Made by a program: the position numbers and the translations under genes
Notes under the pieces: generated by a model
The model's database searches: none
What the model was told of the DNA's origin: nothing
The model's input: the letters and a program-made list of their open reading frames with translations, nothing else
Part shown: piece by piece, positions 1 to 6,500 of the stretch
Layout: the number at the start of each line of letters is the position of its first letter
How positions within the stretch are numbered: the stretch's first letter is position 1
Source of the DNA: Deltaproteobacteria bacterium
GTDB lineage: Bacteria; Desulfobacterota; GWC2-55-46; DRQE01
Direction: 5' to 3'
Assembly: GCA_030636245.1 (NCBI GenBank)
Contig: DAOVXI010000098.1
Coordinates: 1 to 7,070 of the forward strand
DNA length: 7,070 nt

Positions 1-600
1 GCCCTGACCTATGGCCGGGAGCATTAGCTCGGGCTCTATGTACTCGGTGATCTTCTCACCCCAGCCAAGCCTTCTTATGCCGGCACCGGCAAGTATAATG
101 GCATCATATATGCCTTTCTCAAGCTTGCCTATGCGTGTGTCAAGGTTACCCCTTAGGTCCTCTATCTTAAGGTCCGGCCTTTTAGCCAGGATCTGCGATC
201 TTCTTCTAAGGCTCGATGTTCCTATCTTCGCGCCCTCGGGAAGCTTAAAGAGCTCATCTCCTTTATGAAGCAGGGCCACGTCCCTGGGGTCTTCTCTTTC
301 TGTTGTGCAGCGTAGAGACAAGCCTTCCGGAAAGAATGTCGGCACGTCCTTCATTGAGTGAACGGCAAGATCAACGCTACCGTCCAGGAGCGCCTCCTCT
401 ATCTCTTTCACGAAGAGCCCTTTGCCCCCGACCTGCGCTAACGGAACGTCGGTTATCTTGTCCCCGGTCGTTTTTATCTTGCATAGCTCGACCGTAACGC
501 CGTGCTTCTTTTCTATCTCGCTCTTTACCCAGTTTGCCTGCCAGAGCGCGAGCATTGATGCCCTTGTTCCTATCCGTATGACTTTTTTATTATCAGACAA
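1..600 (-). CDS. hemC: Hydroxymethylbilane synthase (porphobilinogen deaminase), 5' part, runs off left edge
   Basis: HemC joins four porphobilinogen units into hydroxymethylbilane in the cytoplasm, the third step from aminolevulinate to the tetrapyrroles. The first 200 residues are visible, out of about 310 usual for the family. Seen: the N-terminal RIGTRASMLALW block (residues 9-20), KTTGDK (43-48), the active-site segment HSMKDVP (81-87) whose D85 matches the catalytic aspartate of the family, GTSSLRRRSQ (127-136) with the arginines that bind the cofactor and substrate, LRGNLDTRIGKL (149-160), and MLPAIGQG (193-200) at the edge. The cysteine that carries the dipyrromethane cofactor lies beyond the window. 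The start is a TTG at 598-600: the frame has a stop a short way upstream and no ATG or GTG before it, and the family motif begins eight codons in. It lies 30 bases after hemA, on the same strand, so co-transcription is likely. Identity is very secure; the start codon is slightly less so. Confidence 0.97.
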   Translation of the reverse strand, partial: MSDNKKVIRIGTRASMLALWQANWVKSEIEKKHGVTVELCKIKTTGDKITDVPLAQVGGKGLFVKEIEEALLDGSVDLAVHSMKDVPTFFPEGLSLRCTTEREDPRDVALLHKGDELFKLPEGAKIGTSSLRRRSQILAKRPDLKIEDLRGNLDTRIGKLEKGIYDAIILAGAGIRRLGWGEKITEYIEPELMLPAIGQG

Positions 601-611
601 TTTACTTAGAT

Positions 612-616
612 CTCCC
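612..616 (-). promoter_or_regulatory. Probable ribosome binding site of hemC
   Basis: GGGAG is read on the minus strand in the short hemA-hemC gap. It sits 11 bases before the TTG start, which is on the long side. It is the only purine-rich SD-like element there and supports the TTG start, because the in-frame upstream region offers no other start codon. Confidence 0.5.
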
Positions 617-630
617 TTACTTAAATTCTT

Positions 631-1947
631 TTATGAAGTTACCTTTTCCTTATCCTCTTCTTTTGCCTCATTCTCTATCTTAATATCACCAAGATCAAAA
701 AGTTTTCTTACGGCCGCCACAAAGAAGTCACTGTCAACACCGCTTGCGTTGCCCTTTAAGTGCTTAACAGGTCTGTGCATGACCTTATTAACGATGGCGC
801 TTGTCATGGAGTCAATGACCTTCTTGTCTTTTTCACTCAGGCCATTCAGCTGTGAGAGTGCCTTTTCCAGCTCATTCTTTCTTATCTTATCCAGGTTTTC
901 CCTCAGAGCGACAATGGTCGGCACAACATCAAGGCTTTTCACCCAGGTGTAGAAGGTGTCTATCTCGCCGAGTATCAGCTTCTCGGCCTCGGCCGCCTCT
1001 TTTTCTCTTTCCTTCAAGTTAGCCGCTATGACCTCCTGAAGATCGTCAATGTCATATAGGTAAACACTATCAAGATCGTTAATGCGCGGGTCAATGTTCC
1101 TCGGCACCGATATATCTATAAAGAACATCGGCTTTGCGCCACGGACTTTTAAAGCTGACTTAAGGTCGTCAGGTTTTATAATGAACTTTGGTGAGGCCGT
1201 TGAAGCGATAACTATGTCGGTGTCTTTAAGGTGTGAGGCGAAGTCGCTAAAGAGAACTGCCTTGCCGCCGAACTCGCCCGCGAGCTTCTCTGCCCTCTCA
1301 AGCGTACGGTTGGCGACTATTATATCCTCCACCCCTGAGTTCAAAAGGTGCTTTGCCGCAAGCTCGGCCATCTCTCCCGCGCCGACAAGCATCACTCGCT
1401 TACCGCTTAGGTCCTGGAATATCTTTCTCGCAAGCTCCACCGCTGCAAAACTTATGCTCACGGCCGATGCCCCGATCTTCGTCTCTGTTCTTACCTTCTT
1501 TGCGACATTGAATGCCTTATGGTAAAGCCTGTTTATTATAACGCCGGCGCTCTTGTGATGGATGGCCTCCGCATAGGCATCCTTTACCTGTCCGAGTATC
1601 TGCGGCTCACCCATGACCATCGAGTCCAGTCCGCACGAGACACGGAAGATATGCCTTACGGCATCTTCTCCGGTATGAACATAGAGATGCTCCTCAAGTT
1701 CGTCAAAGGCTATGCTTCGGCTCTCGGCCATGAACTTCTTTATCTCCCATGCACCTTTGGTCAAGTCATCAACAACGCCTATTATCTCAACTCGGTTACA
1801 GGTCGAAAGTATAACGCCCTCGCTCACACCATAATTCGAGATAAGGTCTTTTAAAGATGATGACAAGCTCTCCGAGTCGTATGAAAGCTTCTCCCTTATC
1901 TCAACGGGAGCTGATTTATGGTTAAGTCCGACAAGTATCAGGTTCAT
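631..1947 (-). CDS. hemA: Glutamyl-tRNA reductase
   Basis: HemA reduces glutamyl-tRNA(Glu) with NADPH to glutamate-1-semialdehyde, the committed and usually rate-controlling step of the C5 route to all tetrapyrroles. The 438-residue protein has the normal family length. Seen: the N-terminal catalytic domain opening with LVGLNHKSAPVEIREKL (5-21); STCNRVEI (48-55) with the thioester-forming nucleophile C50; HIFRVSCGLDSMVMGEPQILGQVK (99-122, the family signature); a Rossmann NADPH-binding domain with VGAGEMAELA (188-197) and NRT (213-215); and a C-terminal helical dimerisation domain from about residue 330. The tail after about residue 420 is acidic and lysine-rich and probably disordered. The ATG overlaps the stop of the upstream membrane-protein gene in ATGA, so translation is probably coupled. 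In enteric bacteria HemA is regulated by haem-dependent proteolysis; nothing here shows whether that applies. No key residue is missing. Confidence 0.98.
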   Translation of the reverse strand: MNLILVGLNHKSAPVEIREKLSYDSESLSSSLKDLISNYGVSEGVILSTCNRVEIIGVVDDLTKGAWEIKKFMAESRSIAFDELEEHLYVHTGEDAVRHIFRVSCGLDSMVMGEPQILGQVKDAYAEAIHHKSAGVIINRLYHKAFNVAKKVRTETKIGASAVSISFAAVELARKIFQDLSGKRVMLVGAGEMAELAAKHLLNSGVEDIIVANRTLERAEKLAGEFGGKAVLFSDFASHLKDTDIVIASTASPKFIIKPDDLKSALKVRGAKPMFFIDISVPRNIDPRINDLDSVYLYDIDDLQEVIAANLKEREKEAAEAEKLILGEIDTFYTWVKSLDVVPTIVALRENLDKIRKNELEKALSQLNGLSEKDKKVIDSMTSAIVNKVMHRPVKHLKGNASGVDSDFFVAAVRKLFDLGDIKIENEAKEEDKEKVTS

Positions 1948-2783
1948 CTTGTTACATCCTCCATTACATTAAAAAATCCGTGCCCTTCTCCGAGAAGGAG
2001 ATATATTATAAGCGTTGAGGCTAGAAGCACCAAAAAGCCCGCCACTGAAAAGACCGCGCTCTTCTTTCCTCTCCAGCCCCTTATAAGACGGCCGTGAAGA
2101 AGTGCCGCGTACAAGAACCATGTTATGAGCGACCACACCTGTCTGTGCTTCCACATCCAGTACTCGCCGATAAGCGCCTGGCTCCATAAGGCCCCGCTTA
2201 TTATCCCAAGCGTCAGGAGCGGAAAACCGTAGGAAAGGCACCTGTAGTTAAGCTCATCTATGACCTCAAGCGAGGGAAGCGCAAAGTAAAGCCCCCCGAG
2301 CTTATGGGTTTTAAGGTGCCTGTTCTGCACTAAATAAAGCAGGCCGAATATAAAGGCCAATGCGAAAAAAGCGTTCCCGCTTACGGCAAGCGCGATATGC
2401 ACCGAAAGCCAGTATGTATCTAACATGGGCCTTAAGGGCTCCATATCCGCTGGCACCAGAAACGCCACGACTATAAAAACAAAGGCAAACGGGGCTACAA
2501 AGGCCCCTATCACCTTTAGTCCGTACTTATAAACAATGACCGCGTAGGCCAGAACACTTATCCATGACAGAAAACTCAGCGACTCATGGAGGTTCGTTAT
2601 CGGAAGCCTGCCGCCCTCAAACCACCTTGCGCCAAGCGTTAGCGTGTGAAAGCAAAGACCGGCGAAAAGCACCCACCATCCCGCCTTGACCAACACATCT
2701 TTATGTGAAACAAGATAAGCGATAAAGACAAAGGTTGCCGCCAGGTATAAAAAAGCGGTTATATAAAAAAGTGCTCCACTCAC
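1944..2783 (-). CDS. CcsA/HemX-family integral membrane protein
   Basis: This is a 279-residue polytopic membrane protein with about eight hydrophobic segments (near residues 4-25, 35-51, 68-87, 91-110, 126-152, 185-203, 215-233 and 244-264). Family hallmarks are GRLPITNLHESLSFLSW (58-74), LPSLEVIDELNYR (169-181), GFPLLTLGIISGALWSQ (186-202) and VWSLITWFLYAALLHGRL (216-233), with histidines at H46, H129 and H230 in places typical of haem-ligating CcsA proteins. CcsA (ResC) handles haem for system II cytochrome c maturation. The related HemX, encoded next to hemA in Bacillus, instead affects HemA abundance. The tryptophan-rich loop here reads IGEYWMWKHRQ (205-215) where CcsA normally has WGxxWxWDPKE, so the first tryptophan and the aspartate are replaced. 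With its place directly before hemA and no resB partner in view, a HemX-like role is at least as likely as a ligase role. The start is GTG, overlapping the upstream stop in GTGA, with only a distant AGGA before it. Family is certain; function is not. Confidence 0.92.
   Translation of the reverse strand: MSGALFYITAFLYLAATFVFIAYLVSHKDVLVKAGWWVLFAGLCFHTLTLGARWFEGGRLPITNLHESLSFLSWISVLAYAVIVYKYGLKVIGAFVAPFAFVFIVVAFLVPADMEPLRPMLDTYWLSVHIALAVSGNAFFALAFIFGLLYLVQNRHLKTHKLGGLYFALPSLEVIDELNYRCLSYGFPLLTLGIISGALWSQALIGEYWMWKHRQVWSLITWFLYAALLHGRLIRGWRGKKSAVFSVAGFLVLLASTLIIYLLLGEGHGFFNVMEDVTR
1958..1962 (-). promoter_or_regulatory. Ribosome binding site of hemA inside the upstream gene
   Basis: GGAGG is read on the minus strand 10 bases before the hemA ATG, within the last codons of the CcsA/HemX-like gene. 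Together with the ATGA overlap it gives hemA both its own initiation signal and possible coupling to translation of the upstream gene. Confidence 0.7.
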
Positions 2784-3481
2784 AAGTTTTGTTTTTTCCT
2801 GCCCGCCTTAAGGTCTACTCCAAGCCGCTTAAGGCTGTAAGAGCCTCCGAATACCTCTTTTAAGTATCTGTCCACGCCCGCGCTGTCGTTTTCGATAACA
2901 AGCGTAAAGAGGGTTCCACAAGTTATAGCTTCCTGATACAACCTTTTATTTTTAACACTTTTCTCCACATTTTTCAATAACTTATTCCTTATCGCGCCGC
3001 AGAGCTCGGTGAAGACGGTAAGCTCCTCCGGGAGCATCTCCTCGAGCTCTTCCCTTATTTTCTTGGCTAAAGCCGGGCTTTTTCCGCCTGTTGAGACGGC
3101 CACACTCAATGCGCCTCTTTTCAGTACCGAGGGCACGATAAAATCACAGTACTCCGGCATGTCCACGGCATTCAAAAGGACCTTCTTCTCTGTTGCCTCT
3201 TTCCTTATTCTTTCAGTTATGGCCTTGCTAGAGGTAGCGGAGACACAGATAAAAAATCCCTCAAGAGCGCCTTCCTTGTAGCGTGATTTTATGTGGGTTA
3301 CCTTACCCTTGCCTCGTTTTTTACTAAGCTTTTCGAGGAGTTCAGTAAGGGTCGGGCTTAGGACAGTAACAAGCGCACCGGCACTGAGTAAGGACGTAAC
3401 CTTGCGCTCGGCCACTTTACCTCCGCCAATGACAAGACACTTTCTGTCTTTAATATTAAGATTTACCGGGAAGTAAGACAT
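2780..3481 (-). CDS. cysG: Precorrin-2 dehydrogenase / sirohydrochlorin ferrochelatase domain protein (CysG-N/Met8/SirC type)
   Basis: This enzyme oxidises precorrin-2 to sirohydrochlorin with NAD+; Met8/CysG-N members can also insert iron to give sirohaem. The 233-residue protein is the dehydrogenase module alone, without the methyltransferase domain of full-length enterobacterial CysG. Seen: YFPVNLNIKDRKCLVIGGGKVAERK (3-27), a Rossmann NAD-binding start with glycines 19-21; NAVDMPEYCDFIVPS (104-118), with D107 aligned to the catalytic aspartate of CysG/Met8; and the STGGKSPALAKKIREELE stretch (130-147) typical of the family. After residue about 150 comes a helical C-terminal region ending in a basic tail. 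The ATG start fits the family and is immediately preceded in frame by a TAG, so no longer start exists. No Shine-Dalgarno sequence precedes it. It is the first gene of the minus-strand operon, placing sirohaem synthesis beside early haem genes. Whether it also chelates iron cannot be told from the sequence. A uroporphyrinogen methyltransferase must come from elsewhere. Confidence 0.95.
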   Translation of the reverse strand: MSYFPVNLNIKDRKCLVIGGGKVAERKVTSLLSAGALVTVLSPTLTELLEKLSKKRGKGKVTHIKSRYKEGALEGFFICVSATSSKAITERIRKEATEKKVLLNAVDMPEYCDFIVPSVLKRGALSVAVSTGGKSPALAKKIREELEEMLPEELTVFTELCGAIRNKLLKNVEKSVKNKRLYQEAITCGTLFTLVIENDSAGVDRYLKEVFGGSYSLKRLGVDLKAGRKKQNL

Positions 3482-3487
3482 CTAAAG

Positions 3488-3517
3488 AGGGTAACATTTG
3501 ACAAAAGCTACTGTCAA
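3488..3517 (-). promoter_or_regulatory. Candidate promoter for the cysG-ccsA-hemA-hemC operon
   Basis: On the minus strand a perfect TTGACA -35 box occupies 3517 down to 3512. Eighteen bases further is TACCCT (3493-3488), a weak -10 that keeps only the TA at the start and the final T. A transcript from it would begin about at the A of the start codon at 3481, giving a leaderless message, which fits the absence of a Shine-Dalgarno site. The -10 match is poor, so this is tentative. Confidence 0.35.
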
Positions 3518-3518
3518 A
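3497..3518. repeat. Perfect inverted repeat TTTGACA-N8-TGTCAAA
   Basis: Two perfect 7-base arms (3497-3503 and 3512-3518) flank an 8-base centre. Each arm contains a consensus -35 hexamer pointing in opposite directions. The size and symmetry would also suit a dimeric regulator's operator. A chance match to TTGACA in both arms follows automatically from the symmetry, so promoter and operator readings cannot be separated by inspection. Confidence 0.6.
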
Positions 3519-3540
3519 CCATCAAACTATTGAGAACCCT

Positions 3541-3569
3541 TTAAAGCCTCCCCCATTTTATGCTATAAT
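3541..3569 (+). promoter_or_regulatory. mfd: Probable sigma-70 promoter of mfd
   Basis: A perfect TATAAT (3564-3569) is preceded by TGC (3561-3563), making an extended -10 element. Seventeen bases upstream is TTAAAG (3541-3546), a poor -35 sharing TT and the A at position four with the consensus; extended -10 promoters often tolerate this. The expected start of transcription falls in or just after the T run at 3571-3578, leaving only about 2-5 bases before the mfd ATG. Confidence 0.7.
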
Positions 3570-3580
3570 ATTTTTTTTGC

Positions 3581-6500
3581 ATGAAAGACGATATACCGAC
3601 AAACCCTGATGTGACGCCAGACGTCACAGAAAACAGCCAAGGAGGGGGGCCACCCCCAAACGGTCAAAAGGACAGCTTTGCCCAGAATCAGGTCAATGGG
3701 GGTTTGAAAGGCTCCTCAAAGGCATTTTTTCTAGCAAACAAACTCAGAGAGAACCCCAAGCCAACCCTCGTCATACTTCCAGATGAAAAACAGGCCGAGG
3801 AGTTCCGTAAGGACATAAGTTTTTTTAGCGGCAGCACCCTGCCCGTGCTCTTCTATCCCTCAACAGAGCTTCTGCCCTTTGAAGCAACACGCATGCACCC
3901 GGATATCGCCGGCGAACGCATAGAATTTCTTTATAACATTATAAAACACCTTGATGATAAAAAGCCTTTCATAGCAATAACATCAAGCGAGCGTCTCTTA
4001 AAGAAGATACCAACGGCTGAGAATATCCTAAAGAGAACAATAAGACTTTCAATCGGCGACAGCTATGACCGGAGCGAGTTCCTCTTAAAACTTATAGAGA
4101 TGGGCTATAACCGCACGACCTTGACAGAAGAACGCGGTGAGGTGAGTGTCAGGGGCTCTATCATCGACATCTTTCCAGCGCAAAACCCAGAGAGCGGGCG
4201 CTGGCCCGTAAGGTGCGAGTTCTTTGACGATGAGCTTGAGAGCATTAGAACCTTCGACCCGGAAACTCAAAGATCACTTAAGGAGCTCGCTGAGGTAACG
4301 CTCCTTCCGATAACCTTGGCAGACTTAAGCAACAACTCCCGCGCGAAAGAAAAGCTTCTGGACAAAGCCGACGAGCTTCGGCTGGAGCAAGAGCTTTGGA
4401 AGCCCTTATATGAAAGCATAGGCGAGCTTACCGGGGATCTTCCCTGGAACGCCTACCTACCGCTCTTTAACGAAGAGCTCATAACGATACCGGATCTCTT
4501 CAAAGACAGTGACGCCCTCATTGTCATCAATGAGGCAAAACAGATCGAGGCGACACTAACTGAAGCGACAACGGAGATAAACTCGCATGAAAGCGATTCG
4601 CTTTTTATCACAAAAGATGAGGCGTACATTGAGAGTGATCTTTTACTTACGAATTTAAAGGCTTTTAACCCGATAGAGCTTACCTCTTTAGCCAACCCGG
4701 ACTCTCCTTTTATAAAGACCAACCTTGAGCTGAGACAAGACATCGTCTTAAAGAAAGACCTCTCTCCGCTTCGCCGCCGCATTGCTGAATGGACCGAGAG
4801 CGGCATGCGTGTTGTCGTAACAACACACAACAAGGGCCAGGCCGAGCGCACCGCGGAACTTTTAAGTGAGTTCAACGCGAATGTGGCCTCAAGCGAGGTT
4901 GCGCTCGAAGGTAACGCCCAAAGCGTCACGGTCTCCGTCGGCTCGGTTACGAAAGGCTTCAGATGGCCGGAGCTTGCTATTTCTATCGTAACAGAGGAAG
5001 AGATCTTCGGCGAGCGTAGCCCTCACAAAGCACCGCCAAAGAAAAAGATAGAGAACTTCCTGAACCAGATGCGCGATCTTAAGGAAGGCGATGCCATCGT
5101 GCATACGCTTCACGGCATAGGGGTATATAAAGGTCTAAAGCGCATGAACCCCGCCGGCGCCTCGAACGACTACCTTATACTTGAGTACGCAGGGGCCGAC
5201 AAACTTTACCTGCCGGTCCAACGCATGGACCTTGTAACAAAGTACCGGGCGGTCGAAGGGGTCACGCCAACCCTCGATAAGCTCGGAGGCACAGGGTGGG
5301 AGAAGAAAAAAGGCAAGGTACGCAGAGCCGTACAGAGCATCGCCGGGGAGCTTATAAAGCTCTATGCCGAGCGCAAGGCACTTGAGGGCTTTGCCTTCTC
5401 CAAAGAGTGCAAGATATACAATGAGTTCGAGAGCTCATTCGAGTTCGAGGAGACAGAGGACCAGGCCCGTGCCATTGATGAAGTAACAAGCGACATGGAA
5501 AAACTAAAACCAATGGACCGTCTCGTCTGCGGCGACGTGGGCTATGGCAAGACCGAGGTAGCCATGCGCGCGGCATTCAAGGCTGTGCTGGATAAAAAAC
5601 AGGTCGCTCTCCTTGTGCCGACAACGGTTCTCGCCCAGCAGCACTTCAAAACATTCACCGAGCGCTTCAGCGCCTTTCCCGTAACAATTGACTACATAAG
5701 CAGATTTAAAAAGAAAAAGGCTCAACTTGAAACTATCGAAAGATTAAAGGCCGGAGCGGTGGACATAGTTATCGGCACGCACAGGCTGCTGCAAAACGAC
5801 ATTGGCTTTAAGGACCTCGGGGTTATCGTTATTGACGAGGAGCACCGCTTCGGTGTTAAGAACAAAGAGAAGTTGAAGGAGCTTAAAAAGAACGTCGACG
5901 TGCTGACCCTTACCGCCACCCCGATACCAAGAACACTCCAGATGTCTCTAACGGACATTAGGGAGCTCTCTATAATCAATACCCCTCCCCAGGACCGCCT
6001 CTCCATAATAACCCGTGTTATCCGCTTCAACGACGACCACATCAGGGAAGCTATCTCCAGAGAGCTTAAGCGAGGCGGTCAGATCTTCTTCGTGCATAAC
6101 CGTGTGCAATCGATCGAGGCCATGCACCGCCACATCAAGGCCATCGCCGAGAGCATCAAGCCGGATATAAAGATAGCCGTCGGACACGGACAGATGAAGG
6201 AGAATGAGCTTGAAAGGGTCATGCTCGGCTTTACCTCCGGCGAGTTCGACATACTTCTTTCAACAACGATAATAGAGAGCGGACTGGACATACCGCGCGC
6301 CAACACCATAATAATCAACCGTGCCGACAGGTTCGGATTGGCCGAGCTCTACCAGCTCCGCGGGCGTGTTGGAAGGAGCCACCACCGGGCCTATGCCTAC
6401 CTTGTTTGTCCCGAGCCATCAAGGCTCACAAAAGAAACGCAGAAAAAGATGGAGGTCATTGAAGAGCTTACCGAGCTTGGGAGCGGCTTCCGTGTGGCCG

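Larger units (their letters stand above)
3482..3580. promoter_or_regulatory. Divergent intergenic control region between the tetrapyrrole operon and mfd
   Basis: These 99 bases are the only non-coding gap of note and must hold the promoters of both divergent units. They contain a TTGACA palindrome near the minus-strand gene, an extended -10 near mfd and an eight-base T run. Neither gene has a recognisable Shine-Dalgarno sequence in front of its start codon. Confidence 0.8.

Noticed and set aside
602..624. Direct repeat of TTACTTA in the hemA-hemC gap (602-608 and 617-623)
   Set aside because: A seven-base AT-rich repeat in a 30-base gap is easily due to chance and overlaps the region around the hemC ribosome binding site; there is no other sign of a regulatory element.
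422..952. Plus-strand open frame of 176 codons spanning hemC, the gap and the end of hemA
   Set aside because: It is antisense to two firmly identified genes; its Ser/Phe/Leu-rich composition is what the reverse complement of Lys/Glu-rich coding sequence gives.
1519..1854. Open frame of about 111 codons on the plus strand within hemA
   Set aside because: It lies entirely antisense to the well-conserved hemA coding region, shows no family resemblance and has no initiation context; it is a shadow of codon bias.
3520..3522. Tiny minus-strand ORF ATG-GTT-TGA upstream of cysG, considered as a regulatory leader peptide
   Set aside because: It has two codons only and no properly spaced ribosome binding site, since the GGGGGAGG on that strand is over 20 bases away; it would also lie upstream of the candidate transcription start.
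3641..3649. Very strong Shine-Dalgarno-like run GGAGGGGGG inside the start of mfd
   Set aside because: There is no start codon within 5-15 bases after it in any frame; the next in-frame start (TTG 3704) is over 50 bases away, and the out-of-frame ATG at 3696 is followed two codons later by a stop.
3644..3657. GC-rich hairpin considered as an intrinsic terminator or attenuator
   Set aside because: Neither strand has a T run directly after the stem, and the stem is only 5 base pairs.
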